A stretch of DNA of 64,000 bases from Pseudomonas fluorescens (GCF_001307155.1 NZ_CP012830.1:6198501-6262500), one strand, 5' to 3'; shown: positions 1 through 9,268, counted from the first letter of the stretch. Translations and numbers: made by a program. Notes: generated by a model not told the origin, from the sequence alone.

Positions 1-113
1 GAATCATCAAACCTGTAGTTGACCGCTCCTTCCCCTTTGAATCTACGGCAGAGGCATTGAAGTACGTCGAGCAGGGACGAGCCAAGGGCAAGGTCGTTGT
101 TACGATCAAATGA
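1..113 (+). CDS. 3' end of a medium-chain (quinone reductase/alcohol dehydrogenase-like) oxidoreductase
   Basis: Only the last 36 codons are inside the window; the reading frame begins at base 3 and ends with TGA at 111-113. The tail reads as the C-terminus of MDR-superfamily oxidoreductases (NADPH:quinone reductase or zinc-type alcohol dehydrogenase), which typically finish with an 'AxxYVExGxAxGKVVxxI' helix and strand like the one here (ALKYVEQGRAKGKVVVTIK). The substrate cannot be told from this fragment. The following LysR gene is convergent, its stop 42 bases away. A fragment of the opposite end of a similar family lies near 23.6 kb, but nothing links the two. Confidence 0.7.
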   Translation, partial: IIKPVVDRSFPFESTAEALKYVEQGRAKGKVVVTIK

Positions 114-155
114 CTACGCCATCTATCGATGAGTCGACCGCAGAGGCAAAGACGC

Positions 156-1010
156 TCAAGCCCTGCGCGTAGAGCAATACGCCACAATGAGCTGAGTGAC
201 CGCTGCCGCAATCGCCTGATCCGCTTCAGGAGAGGTGAACAACCGAAATTGCACATCCGGTAAATCCGGTAACCCTTGTTCGGCCCCAAGAGCCACCAGT
301 CCTTGCCCCAACTGGCTGAGAGGCATGGGCGCGACCGCGAAGCCTGCAAGCGCCGCCGCCCGCAACCCGGCAGCGCTGCTGCATAACATCGCCGTGCGTT
401 GGGCGATCCCCGCCTGGGCCAGCCGTGTCAGCGCTGTCTCTCGATAAGGGCACGGCTCGGGGAACAGGGCCAACGGCAATGGCGTCGGTAACCGGGTGAC
501 GGGTTGCGCCGACCAGGCCCACACCAGCGGTTCTTGCCACAGCAGTAACCCCGCTTCGCTGGTTTCGCATAGAGAACCGATGACCAGTTCCAGATGGCCT
601 TGCTTCATCAGGTTCAGCAACGTGCCAGGAATGCCCACCTGCACGTCGATTTCCAGGCCCGGGTACTGCGCCGCGAAATCCTGAAAAGTGCGCAATAACC
701 GCGATTCGACAAAATCCTCGGACACCCCGATCCGCAGCCGTCCGTGAAACGGCGTGCGCGTCAGTTCTGCCCAGGCATCACGGTTCAGCACAAGGATCGT
801 GCGCGCATAAGAGACCAGGCGTTCGCCATCGGGAGTCAATTGCTGGGAGCGGGTGGTGCGCGTCAACAGCGGTTTACCAATCTGCTCTTCCAATCGCCGC
901 ATGTGGCCACTGACCGCAGACTGAGTGAGGTGCAGCTTCTGGGCGGCACGGCTGAAGCCTTGTTCATCGACGACAGTGACAAATGTCTTGAGCAGCAGTG
1001 CATCGAACAT
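156..1010 (-). CDS. LysR-type transcriptional regulator, divergent from azoreductase
   Basis: A 284-residue LTTR starting at MFDALLLKTF. The N-terminal winged helix (about residues 1-60) carries the usual 'FSRAAQKLHLTQSAVSGHMRRLEE' type recognition region, and the rest is the effector-binding domain. The frame could begin at a TTG at 1028, but ATG at 1010 places the helix-turn-helix at the normal distance from the start. It is transcribed away from the flavodoxin-fold oxidoreductase at 1115, with about 104 bases between, the classical LTTR-target layout, so it probably controls that gene and itself. The effector is unknown. It resembles the regulator at 36064 in length and style. Confidence 0.9.
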   Translation of the reverse strand: MFDALLLKTFVTVVDEQGFSRAAQKLHLTQSAVSGHMRRLEEQIGKPLLTRTTRSQQLTPDGERLVSYARTILVLNRDAWAELTRTPFHGRLRIGVSEDFVESRLLRTFQDFAAQYPGLEIDVQVGIPGTLLNLMKQGHLELVIGSLCETSEAGLLLWQEPLVWAWSAQPVTRLPTPLPLALFPEPCPYRETALTRLAQAGIAQRTAMLCSSAAGLRAAALAGFAVAPMPLSQLGQGLVALGAEQGLPDLPDVQFRLFTSPEADQAIAAAVTQLIVAYCSTRRA

Positions 1011-1114
1011 AGTTTTATTCGTGATCAATGGTGTTGGTATTTACGATTTATATTTCAAATCCAACTATGTTGCAATGCGCCCACTGCCCTACCCCCCACC
1101 ACTCGAGGCGCACC

Positions 1115-1756
1115 ATGACGACTCTTCTGCACATTGAATGTTCTCCGCGCAAGCAGCGCTCGGCCTCCCTTGAAGTCGCCCGTAGCTTCATTGCGCGTTA
1201 CCAAGAACACGCCCCAGACACCGAAATCATCACGCTCGACCTTTGGAACATGGCGTTACCGGAATTCGATGATCTGGCCATGGAGGCCAAATACGCCGGG
1301 CTCAATGGCACGCCTTTGACCCCGGCGCAACAAGACGCCTGGAATACCCTGAAAGAGCTGGCAAGTCACCTGCACCGCTCGGATGTGCTGGTGATGTCTG
1401 TACCGCTGTGGAACTTCAGCATTCCGTACAAGCTCAAGCACTTCATCGACCTGGTGTCGCAGAAAGACATCCTGTTCAGCGTTGACGCGGAGCGCGGTCT
1501 GGAAGGCATGTTGCTCAACAAAACCGCCGTGGTGATGTACGCCCGAGGCCTGGATTTTTCGGCGCGGTCGAGCACGCCGGCAACGCGCTTCGATTTTCAG
1601 AAGCCCTATATTGAAGCCTGGCTGAAATTTGTCGGCGTGACGGATGTGCATTCGGTGATCGTGGAGAAAACCATCCTGGGCGAAGACGTTGATCGCAGCG
1701 CGCGTGAGGCCGCGACTCAGCAGGCCAGGAGATTGGCAGACAGTATCTGTTGCTGA
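1115..1756 (+). CDS. FMN-dependent NADH:quinone/azo reductase (AzoR family)
   Basis: A 213-residue flavodoxin-like-fold protein of the NAD(P)H dehydrogenase (quinone)/AzoR family. It shows the N-terminal FMN phosphate-binding loop (ECSPRKQRSAS), the 'MSVPLWNFSIPYKLKHFIDL' flavin-binding stretch and the typical length of about 200 residues. Members reduce quinones or azo dyes by two electrons with NADH in the cytoplasm. The open frame extends upstream to 1028, but the ATG at 1115 starts exactly at the conserved beta-1 strand (MTTLLHIECSP). The preceding divergent LysR gene is the likely regulator. A second AzoR-family gene, also with a divergent LysR, is at 50982-51596. Confidence 0.88.
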   Translation: MTTLLHIECSPRKQRSASLEVARSFIARYQEHAPDTEIITLDLWNMALPEFDDLAMEAKYAGLNGTPLTPAQQDAWNTLKELASHLHRSDVLVMSVPLWNFSIPYKLKHFIDLVSQKDILFSVDAERGLEGMLLNKTAVVMYARGLDFSARSSTPATRFDFQKPYIEAWLKFVGVTDVHSVIVEKTILGEDVDRSAREAATQQARRLADSICC

Positions 1757-1787
1757 CGTTTCAGGGGCTCGGTTGGTGTGGGCTGTC

Positions 1788-3374
1788 TCACGCGACAGCT
1801 CGCGCTTTCGCGTATCGCACCAGGCCGATCTTGATGCCGATCAGTATGGGCGCGGCGACGACAAACAGCAGGGCCACGGCGTAGAACGCGGTGTCGAAGG
1901 CAATCACCGTGGCCTGACCTGACACGACCTTGCCCAAGAGGCTCGTCGCTGCCCTGCCAGCGGCCACTTGATCCATCCCCTTTCCCGCCAACATCGCCGT
2001 GGTGGCCGTCAGTCGTTCGATGAGCGCGTTTCCCCCCGGGGTGACGTTGGCGCCGAGAGCCGCGACATTGATGACGATGTGATGGTCAATCAGGGTCTGG
2101 ATCCCGGCGACGCCCATTAAGCCACCCAATTGACGCCCGGTATTGAACAGCCCGATGCCGAAAGCGAGGTTGCGGCTGTTGAGGTCGCTGAAGGCGATCA
2201 GCGTAATTGACAGAAACAGGAAGCCAAGGCCCAGGCCCCGCAACAGGATAGCCGCCATCATGTCACCGGCGCCGCTGTCGCTGGTGGAGCCGGACAGCAT
2301 CCACATCGCCCCCATGATCAGCAGGATGCCGAAGGGCACTGTCGCAACCGGTGGAACGCGGCGCACTTTGATAAAAAAGGCAGTGATGAGCAGCGAGCCG
2401 ACAAACAAACCGCCACTGGGCAGCAGGAGCAAGCCGGCGTCGGTCGGGGTGAACGCCAGCACCGACAGGGCGAATGCCGGAATCAGAAATGCGCTGCCGA
2501 ACAAGGCGGCGCCAGCGACAAAGCTGACGATAAAGGCAAAGGTAAAATCACTCGATTTGAACACCGTGAAATCGAATACCCCCAGGCCTTTGGCCAACGC
2601 TTGTTGGCCGAAAAATACCAGCAGCGCGGCGGTGCCGATCATTGTCAGCATCAGGATCCGAGGTTCCTCGAACCAGTCCCATCGACTGCCTTGGCTGAGC
2701 ACGTAGGTGAAACAGAACAAGGTGGCCGAGATCAGGGAGAAGCCGAGCCAGTCGAAGGGGCGCTGCCGGACTTGGGCAGGCGATGGGCCGTCTGCAATGA
2801 GCAAAAGACCCGTCGCCGCCAGGGCCAGCGGTACCACGCTGAAGAAAATCCGGGTCCAGGACTGACTGTCGATCAACCACCCTTGAAGGGCCGGGGCAAT
2901 AGTCGCTGGCGCAACCACCGAGCCCATGGCAAACAGGGCTTGAAGTATCGGCTGAAAGGCTCGCGGCCAGGCACGAAAAATCATCGCCTGGCCCGCCACC
3001 AGCAGGGTGCCACCGGCGAAGCCTTGAATGATCCGAAGCGCGATCAGCAGGTCCAGTCGAGCGATGATGGCGGCCATGCAGCACGCCAGGCCCATGGCCA
3101 GGGTTGAGCCGATGATCAGGTTACGCGCAGAAAAACGCTGCATCAGCCATGCGGCCATGATGAACCCGATCAGCTTGAGCGTGGTGTAGCCGACATCCAG
3201 CCAGGCGATTTCATCAGGTGTTGCATAGGTGTCGCCGATGATATCGCCGCGCCCGATTGATAGAACGGTGCCGGCGATCGCTTCCGTCAGTGTGGCCAGC
3301 ACGACGCCCACGATGAGCAGGACGCCAGTCGTAGCCTTGGCGCCGCTCGGCGTTGCGCTGGCAAAGGTGTTCAT
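1788..3374 (-). CDS. DHA2-family MFS drug efflux pump (EmrB/QacA-like)
   Basis: A 528-residue, very hydrophobic protein with about 14 predicted membrane segments, the length usual for DHA2 drug:H+ antiporters such as EmrB. It is the distal gene of the operon reductase-cupin-HlyD-MFS; its ATG overlaps the stop of the HlyD gene by four bases (ATGA), so the two are translationally coupled. Such pairs build an inner-membrane pump plus periplasmic adaptor and usually borrow an outer-membrane TolC-type channel; none is encoded nearby. The substrate is unknown. It is convergent with the azoreductase gene, with only 31 bases between the two stops. Confidence 0.9.
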   Translation of the reverse strand: MNTFASATPSGAKATTGVLLIVGVVLATLTEAIAGTVLSIGRGDIIGDTYATPDEIAWLDVGYTTLKLIGFIMAAWLMQRFSARNLIIGSTLAMGLACCMAAIIARLDLLIALRIIQGFAGGTLLVAGQAMIFRAWPRAFQPILQALFAMGSVVAPATIAPALQGWLIDSQSWTRIFFSVVPLALAATGLLLIADGPSPAQVRQRPFDWLGFSLISATLFCFTYVLSQGSRWDWFEEPRILMLTMIGTAALLVFFGQQALAKGLGVFDFTVFKSSDFTFAFIVSFVAGAALFGSAFLIPAFALSVLAFTPTDAGLLLLPSGGLFVGSLLITAFFIKVRRVPPVATVPFGILLIMGAMWMLSGSTSDSGAGDMMAAILLRGLGLGFLFLSITLIAFSDLNSRNLAFGIGLFNTGRQLGGLMGVAGIQTLIDHHIVINVAALGANVTPGGNALIERLTATTAMLAGKGMDQVAAGRAATSLLGKVVSGQATVIAFDTAFYAVALLFVVAAPILIGIKIGLVRYAKARAVA

Positions 3375-4468
3375 GAGCCGCCCCCTTGCGTCACCTCCAC
3401 CCGCGCGGACAGACCTGGCACGATGCGCCCCGGCAGCGGATTGTCGGCCAGCCGGATCTTGACCGGAACCCGCTGCACGACACGGACAAAGTTTCCGGTT
3501 GCGTTGTCAGGCGGCAGCAAGCTGAACGCCGCCCCACTCCCCGGCGCAAAGCTGTCGACCACGCCTTCAAGTGCCGTGTTGGGGTAACCATCGACCGTGA
3601 TGCGCACGCGCTGTCCGGGACGGATATGTTCGAGCTGGGTTTCCTTGAAATTGGCCACGACCCACACATCATTGACCGGCACGATATCGAGCAGGGAAAC
3701 GCCCGGCGTCACGAGCCGGCCGACACGAACCTGGCGGTTACCGACGACGCCATCCACTGGCGCGCGTACCACGGTGTAGTCAAGATCGATCTGGGCGAGA
3801 TCGCGCGCAGCCTGTGCTTGCGACACGGCCGCCACGGCAGCCTCTCGCTCGGCCACATAGACGGCGATGTGTTGCTGTTGCGCCTCCACCGTTGCCGAAG
3901 CGGCCGATACCGACGCCTCGGCTCTGGAACGCGCCGTGCCGGTTTCATCGAACAAGGCCTGGCTCACCGCGTTGCTGGCGATCAGTTTGCGACTGCGATC
4001 GTGGGTCTTGGTTGCCAGATCCATGTCGGCGCTGGCTGAACGTCTTTGAGCTTCGGCCTGCCGAATCAACGCGCGCTGAAGCTGGGTCTGCGCATCGACA
4101 TGGGTCAGGCGAGCCTTTGCCGCGCTGACATTAGCCTCTGCTTGCGCAAGCTTTGCGCGAAAGTCCCGGTCATCGATACGAAACAGGACGTCACCCGCCC
4201 GGACGGTCTGGTTGTCCACGACCTCTACCGCAGTGACATAGCCGGCCACCTTTGCAGCGAGTGAGGTCACGTCACCGCGAACATAGGCGTTATCGGTCGA
4301 GGTTGTGCCGCTCGAAACAGCCATGGTCCCCCAGGCAGCCACGACCACCACCGCGCCGACGCACAGCAGTATGCCGATTGTCTTGCGCGTGCTTCGCCGC
4401 GCCACTACGACGGGGGGCCCGGCGATTGCCCCGGTGGCAATGGCGGCCGTGTCCTGGAGCGAGTTCAT
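3371..4468 (-). CDS. HlyD/EmrA-family periplasmic adaptor protein
   Basis: A 365-residue membrane-fusion protein. One N-terminal membrane anchor (about residues 30-52) is followed by a lipoyl/barrel-sandwich half (AKVAGYVTAVEV near residues 70-80), a long Ala/Gln-rich coiled-coil hairpin (about 100-205), the second half lipoyl motif (DYTVVRAPVDGVVG) and a beta-barrel domain. This order is that of EmrA. It would link the MFS pump at 1788-3374, whose start it overlaps, to an outer-membrane channel. The stretch before it (4469-4564) is a short gap after the cupin gene, so all four genes may form one transcript. Confidence 0.9.
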   Translation of the reverse strand: MNSLQDTAAIATGAIAGPPVVVARRSTRKTIGILLCVGAVVVVAAWGTMAVSSGTTSTDNAYVRGDVTSLAAKVAGYVTAVEVVDNQTVRAGDVLFRIDDRDFRAKLAQAEANVSAAKARLTHVDAQTQLQRALIRQAEAQRRSASADMDLATKTHDRSRKLIASNAVSQALFDETGTARSRAEASVSAASATVEAQQQHIAVYVAEREAAVAAVSQAQAARDLAQIDLDYTVVRAPVDGVVGNRQVRVGRLVTPGVSLLDIVPVNDVWVVANFKETQLEHIRPGQRVRITVDGYPNTALEGVVDSFAPGSGAAFSLLPPDNATGNFVRVVQRVPVKIRLADNPLPGRIVPGLSARVEVTQGGGS

Positions 4469-4564
4469 TTTTTCATTTCCTGTTCAATGCCATGCACTAC
4501 AGCAGCCCAGGGCGACAGTGGCCTGCCGCCCGGCTGTCGAGCATTTATGAGCGCGTTGATCCGC

Positions 4565-4978
4565 TCACTTTTTGATAGGTATAACGAGTGTCTTTTCGTC
4601 GCTGTCGAGGACGAACACGGCCAACAGGCGTGCAGGTTCGGTGTTGCTGGCGTTGGCGCTGACTTCGTGCACGGAACCCGGTTCCTCTACGAAGTTTTCG
4701 CCGACGTGGTAGATCTTTTCCGGCTGGCCTTTGACTTTGATACGAAACGCGCCCTCCAGGACCGTTGCATAGATGAAGGCCGTTTTCGGATGGGTGTGGG
4801 ACGGCGACGCGGCGCCCGGCCCATACTCGACGACCACACCCTTCATGCTCTTGCCAGGGATGTTGGGAATGGGACGGTCAAACACGACTGTCACCTTGGC
4901 ATCAGGCGGCTCAGCGGCCGACGCTGCGCTGATCGACAGTGCTGCGAAAGCAGCGGCTAAGAGAAATCGGGCAACCAT
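4565..4978 (-). CDS. exported small cupin-domain protein
   Basis: A 137-residue protein with an N-terminal signal peptide (MVARFLLAAAFAALSISAASA, cleavage predicted around residue 21) and one cupin barrel. Metal-binding cupin motif 1 is visible as 'GAASPSHTHPKTAFIYATVLEG', motif 2 as 'VEEPGSVHEVSA'. Cupins of this size often bind a metal and either act as small dioxygenases or isomerases or merely bind ligands; the reaction cannot be deduced. It sits between the NmrA-like reductase gene upstream and the EmrAB-like pump genes downstream on the same strand. In other proteobacteria similar small cupins occur next to stress or detoxification genes, which fits but does not prove that role. Confidence 0.83.
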   Translation of the reverse strand: MVARFLLAAAFAALSISAASAAEPPDAKVTVVFDRPIPNIPGKSMKGVVVEYGPGAASPSHTHPKTAFIYATVLEGAFRIKVKGQPEKIYHVGENFVEEPGSVHEVSANASNTEPARLLAVFVLDSDEKTLVIPIKK

Positions 4979-5060
4979 GGCAATACTCCTTCGTGTGCAG
5001 GGGTTATGACGGCGCGCCCCACTACCGGGGCGGCGCCTTCGTGAGTTGTCCCTGGAGACC

Positions 5061-5822
5061 TCAGCGGCCCGCTTCGGCCGTTGACTGGCTGAGCCAGTCT
5101 TCGAAACGGATCGCGCCCAGGAGCGGGTTCTTGCCGGGGGTCAGCGATCGATCGTCAAGCACGGCGCCGTAGTAGCGTGCGTGTACGTCCGGTACGACCT
5201 GGCGAGTATCCTGAGTGGCCCGCAGAAAACGCCTGATCAACTCGTCGAGCGGCATAGCCTCGGGCCCCGCGACTTCGACCGTGCCATTGACCGGCGATGC
5301 AAGCACGACGTCGGTAAGTGCCGCCACCACGTCGTCGGACGCCATCGGCTGGATCAGCGCCGGCGAAACGCAAAGTTCTTCGCCGACGGTAAACGAATGG
5401 GCAATGCCGCCGACAAATTCGAAGAATTGCGTGGCACGCAAAATAGAGTAAGGAATGCCGGATGCCTTGATGAGGTTTTCCTGCGCGACCTTGGCCCGGA
5501 AATAGCCGTTCTCGGGAAGCCGTTCGCTCCCGACAATCGACAGCGCAACGTGATGGCGAACCCCGGCAGCCGCTTCGGCGGCCAGCAGGTTACGGCTCGA
5601 CGTTTCGAAAAACTCGAGGACGGCCTGGTCCTCCCACGACGGCGCGTTCGCCACGTCGACGACGATGTCGGCACCATCCATCGCTTGGGCCAGGCCCTCG
5701 CGAGTGATGCTGTTTACGCCCGTGCTGGGGCTGGCAGCGAGCACGTCATGGCCGCGCTCGCGGAGGTTCTTCACAAGTTTCGATCCGATGAGGCCGGTGC
5801 CTCCGATGACGACGATCTTCAT
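5061..5822 (-). CDS. NmrA-like atypical SDR (NAD(P)-binding reductase/regulator)
   Basis: A 253-residue protein beginning MKIVVIGGTGLIGSKLVKNL, with the atypical-SDR glycine-rich NAD(P)-binding motif (GGTGLIG). It lacks a clear YxxxK active site, as in NmrA/HSCARG-type proteins, which bind NADP and act as redox sensors or as weak quinone reductases. The frame is open up to 5852, but the ATG at 5822 starts directly at beta-1. It is first in the operon leading to the cupin and the EmrAB-like pump and is divergent from the winged-helix/TPR regulator at 6081, which is therefore the likely controller of the whole unit. Confidence 0.85.
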   Translation of the reverse strand: MKIVVIGGTGLIGSKLVKNLRERGHDVLAASPSTGVNSITREGLAQAMDGADIVVDVANAPSWEDQAVLEFFETSSRNLLAAEAAAGVRHHVALSIVGSERLPENGYFRAKVAQENLIKASGIPYSILRATQFFEFVGGIAHSFTVGEELCVSPALIQPMASDDVVAALTDVVLASPVNGTVEVAGPEAMPLDELIRRFLRATQDTRQVVPDVHARYYGAVLDDRSLTPGKNPLLGAIRFEDWLSQSTAEAGR

Positions 5823-6080
5823 GGGCTTTCTCCACGTATCGACTGCAACCATTGCGTCGGTGTAAGGGGAGATTGCCTGCGCGCGTGAACTTAGTCCTTG
5901 TGCCTGCTATGGGTTTCCCTCCACGAATGCTTGGTTTTACGTCCAAAGACGCCGCTGTCCGCCGCCGTCTCTGCCACGGACGGTGCGGCGGTTTTAGCGC
6001 TGCCGTATCATCAAATCAAATACTAATCGCCAGTCGCCCGGGACACGGAGTTGAGGGCGCTTCGCCAGGGGAACCGCACT

Positions 6081-7679
6081 TTGCCATTCGTATTTGAAGA
6101 CTACGTGCTCGATGAGGAGCGCCGGGAACTCACCTTGCGCGGGCAAACCGTGGCCGTCGGACCGCAGGTTTTCGATCTATTGCTGCTGTTCGTCAACAAC
6201 CCTGATCGTGTCGTCAGCAAAGACGACCTGCTCAAGGCGGTGTGGAGTGGCCGGATCGTCTCGGAATCGACGATCACCAGTCACATCAATGCGGTGCGCA
6301 AGGCCATTGGCGATACGGGGGAGGAGCAGCGCCTGGTGCGCACCGTCGCCCGCAAGGGCTACCGCTTTGTCGGCCAGATCAAGGTCGGCGGAATCGGCGA
6401 AGCGCAACAGCCTGACCAGCCTGTCATCGACGAACGCGCGCATACAGACCCGAAGGAAACGCCCTCCTCCTCGCTCGTCCTCCCGGACAAACCTTCGATT
6501 ACCGTCTTGCCCTTCCAGAACTTGAGCGGCGATCCGGAGCAGGAATATTTCGCTGACGGCATCGTCGAAGACATCATCGCTGCCCTGTCGCGTATCCGCT
6601 GGCTGTTCGTCATCGCGCGCAATTCGAGCTTCACCTACAAGGGCCGGACGGTGGACGCCAAGGGCGTCAGCCAGGAGCTGGGCGTTCGCTACGTGCTGGA
6701 AGGCAGCGTGCGCAAGTGCGGGAACAAGGTACGCATCACCGGGCAGCTCATCGACGCGACGAGCGGGACACATATCTGGGCGGAGCGCTTCGAAGGCACG
6801 CTCAACGACATCTTCGAGCTGCAGGATCAAATCGCCGAAAGCGTCGTCGGAGCCATCGCACCGCAGCTCGAACGGGCAGAAATCGAACGTGCCAAACGCA
6901 AACCGACGGAAAGCCTGGACGCCTACGACTACTACCTGCGCGGAATGGCAAAACTGCACAACGGCACCCGGGAAGCCCTCGACCAGGCGCTGCCGTTGTT
7001 CTACAAGGCCATCGAGCTCGATCCGGAATTTGCATCGGCCTATGGCATGGCAGCCTGGTGTCACTTCTGGCGCAAGCTGAATGGCTGGATGACCGATCGT
7101 ACGCAAGAGATCGCTGAGGGCGTACGGCTTGCGCGGTTGGCGGTGACGCTTGGCCGGGATGATGCAGTCGCGTTGACGCGAGGCGGACATGCATTAAGCC
7201 ATCTCACCGGCGATGTTGACGGCGGCATTGCATTGCTCGACAGGGCACGTCTGCTCAACCCCAACCTCGCCCCCGCCTGGTACCTGGGCGGTATCCTGCG
7301 CACGCTGCGCGGTGAAACAGACGCCGCCATCGAGCAACTTACCCATGCCATTCGCTTGAGTCCGCTGGATCCGGAAATGTTCAGGATGCAGGTCGGAATG
7401 GCGCTCGCGCATTTCTTTGCCGGGCGCTTCGATCTCACGACGGACTGGGCGGAAAAGGCGCTGGGCAACCTGCCCAGTTTCCTCGCCCCGGTGGCCTTGG
7501 TGGCGGCCAGTCATGCCCTCAGCGGACGAATGGATAAAGCGCGGCTGGCGATGCAGCGTCTTCGCGATCTGGATCCCTCTTTGCGTATCTCCAACCTGAA
7601 AGACTGGCTACCCATCCAACGGCACGAGGATTCCACGCGCTTCGCCGATGGACTACGGTTGGCCGGGTTACCCGAGTGA
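6081..7679 (+). CDS. winged-helix/TPR regulator (CadC-like OmpR-type DNA-binding domain plus tetratricopeptide repeats)
   Basis: A 532-residue protein. Residues about 1-100 form an OmpR/PhoB-type winged helix (SKDDLLKAVWSGRIVSESTI, then VRTVARKGYRFVG). A middle domain of the kind found in adenylate-cyclase-like TPR proteins follows (LPFQNLSGDPEQEYFADGIVEDI), and TPR-like repeats fill the C-terminal third. I chose the TTG at 6081 because AGGGGA lies eight bases upstream and the winged helix begins immediately; another in-frame TTG at 6051 has no such site. No membrane helix is seen, so unlike CadC it should be cytoplasmic. It is divergent from the reductase-cupin-EmrAB operon and probably regulates it. 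Confidence 0.85.
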   Translation: MPFVFEDYVLDEERRELTLRGQTVAVGPQVFDLLLLFVNNPDRVVSKDDLLKAVWSGRIVSESTITSHINAVRKAIGDTGEEQRLVRTVARKGYRFVGQIKVGGIGEAQQPDQPVIDERAHTDPKETPSSSLVLPDKPSITVLPFQNLSGDPEQEYFADGIVEDIIAALSRIRWLFVIARNSSFTYKGRTVDAKGVSQELGVRYVLEGSVRKCGNKVRITGQLIDATSGTHIWAERFEGTLNDIFELQDQIAESVVGAIAPQLERAEIERAKRKPTESLDAYDYYLRGMAKLHNGTREALDQALPLFYKAIELDPEFASAYGMAAWCHFWRKLNGWMTDRTQEIAEGVRLARLAVTLGRDDAVALTRGGHALSHLTGDVDGGIALLDRARLLNPNLAPAWYLGGILRTLRGETDAAIEQLTHAIRLSPLDPEMFRMQVGMALAHFFAGRFDLTTDWAEKALGNLPSFLAPVALVAASHALSGRMDKARLAMQRLRDLDPSLRISNLKDWLPIQRHEDSTRFADGLRLAGLPE

Positions 7680-8145
7680 TCGTGGAACGGCTCCAATATC
7701 CCGGATAGATTATTTGCCGGTACCAACCTTCGTAACGTTTCGCCCGGGAGGTTGCCTGTAAAACCCCAAGGGCTGACCTTTCCATCCGCCCAGCCACAAG
7801 CGATGCACATGGGCCGAAGGCGCCAAAAATCTCTGGCTGGCGATAGCATTTTTCCATCCTGCCGCCCTCCTCCTTGAACGCAATCGGTCTAAAAAATCCC
7901 GGCCTGCTTTTTGGAGTTTTTGCTATTCTGAAACTGTAGGTGAAGACGCAGACTGATGCGCAAGAGGATAGCAAGGAAACGTGGGGCGACGTTCCGAAGG
8001 GTACACGGTTAGAAAGATCTCCGCGCTGAGATCCAGCCCTTATGCCGTGTGAAGCAGAAGAGCATATTTTTGTTCCCGTGCAATTCTGTGAGAGGCCTGA
8101 TAAACCTTGTAAGCCGGGGACCAGCGCCGGCCACCTACTCGATTT
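7680..8145. other. 466-base gap without a supported gene
   Basis: Between the winged-helix/TPR gene and the LysR gene at 8146. A minus-strand open frame covers 7519-7974, but it overlaps the regulator's 3' end and has no ribosome site or recognisable domain. Apart from the hairpin at 8148-8170 next to its end, nothing is recognised. Confidence 0.6.
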
Positions 8146-9129
8146 TCAAAGCCCGCCTTGTGCGGGCTTTTTCGTATCTGCTGGTGCAAGAAAGGCCCCC
8201 CCTTCAACCGCGCTCGTGTCCAATGCCCGCTCATTGCCGGGTTGCGCACACACCTCCCGAAGGCACCCGCGCAACCAGCGATGCGCCAGGTCGGCATCCA
8301 GCCGTGGATGCCAGAGCATTGAGACGGTGAACGTCGGCAGGCTGAGTGGAAGCGCAAAACTGTGCATACCGGCGCGCAGGTTTTCGGTGTGCCGCTGCGG
8401 AACGCTGGCGATCATGTCGCTGGCCCGGGCGAGCGACACTGCGGTCGAAAAGCCGTCGACGATAGTCACCACTTCCCGCGCAAGCTCCAGCGACTTGAGG
8501 GCTTCATCGATCGGGCCCTTGTCGAGCCCCCGCCGGGAAACGTAAATGTGCTTGCCCGCCGCGTAACGAGCCGGCGTGATCTCGCCTTGGCTCAGCGGAT
8601 GCCCCTTGCGCACAACACCAATGAAACGGTCCCTGAACAGTGCCTGCGTACGCACCTCGGGGCCTTCACTTTTCCCCACCACACCCGTTTCCAGATCGAC
8701 GCTCCCATCGCGAAGTGACGTGCTGTCTTTATCGGGCTTCTGCACGAACCGCAGCCGTACGCCGGGGGCTTGCTCGCTGACGCGTGCAATCAACTGCGCG
8801 CCGAAACTCTCCACAAAACCTTCACTGGTGCGCAGCGTGAATGTGCGGACCAGCCGTTGGAGGTTGAGTGCTTCAGCCGGGCGCAGAACCGTCTCGGCAT
8901 CCTGCACCAACTGACTGACCTGCTCGCGCAGTTCGAGCGCTCTCGGGGTGGGCACAAGTCCGCGGCCGGCCCTGACCAGCAGCGGATCGCCGGTGGTTTC
9001 ACGCAGTCGCGCCAGTGCCCGACTCATCGCCGACGGGCTCAGCCGCAAGCGCTTCGCAGCCCGTGCGACGCTGCCTTCTGCGAGCAGCACATCAAGGGTG
9101 ACCAGCAAGTTGAGATCGGGTGTCGACAT
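8146..9129 (-). CDS. LysR-type regulator, divergent from MFS transporter
   Basis: A 327-residue LTTR starting at ATG 9129 (MSTPDLNLLVTLDVLLAEGS) with winged helix 'SVARAAKRLRLSPSAMSRALARLRE' and a NodD/PA0477-type effector domain. The frame runs open to 9435 without further LTTR features. The protein is some 25 residues longer than usual: the last residues (KKPAQGGL) are encoded by the terminator hairpin at 8148-8170, so the original stop may have been lost. It is divergent from the MFS gene at 9269 with 139 bases between and most likely controls it. Confidence 0.9.
   Translation of the reverse strand: MSTPDLNLLVTLDVLLAEGSVARAAKRLRLSPSAMSRALARLRETTGDPLLVRAGRGLVPTPRALELREQVSQLVQDAETVLRPAEALNLQRLVRTFTLRTSEGFVESFGAQLIARVSEQAPGVRLRFVQKPDKDSTSLRDGSVDLETGVVGKSEGPEVRTQALFRDRFIGVVRKGHPLSQGEITPARYAAGKHIYVSRRGLDKGPIDEALKSLELAREVVTIVDGFSTAVSLARASDMIASVPQRHTENLRAGMHSFALPLSLPTFTVSMLWHPRLDADLAHRWLRGCLREVCAQPGNERALDTSAVEGGAFLAPADTKKPAQGGL
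8148..8170. terminator. hairpin overlapping the LysR 3' end
   Basis: AAAGCCCGC (8148-8156), loop CTTGT, GCGGGCTTT (8162-8170), then T-rich on the plus strand. It is a standard intrinsic terminator shape and could work in either direction; the LysR stop codon at 8146 lies just beyond it. Confidence 0.7.
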
Positions 9130-9268
9130 GGATCGCCCCTTGGTACGGCGTGAGGGTGATAAGGCGTTAGACGCACGAATTAAGTGCAAATGCTGCGCCT
9201 TCCGCCATGTTATGCGCCAGCGTAGATTTCTGACAACTCCGTTTCGGACGTCGCCAAACAAAGGGAAC

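Noticed and set aside
7519..7974. 151-residue minus-strand open frame after the winged-helix/TPR gene
   Set aside because: Overlaps the 3' end of that gene, no ribosome site, composition unlike protein; kept as unexplained gap.
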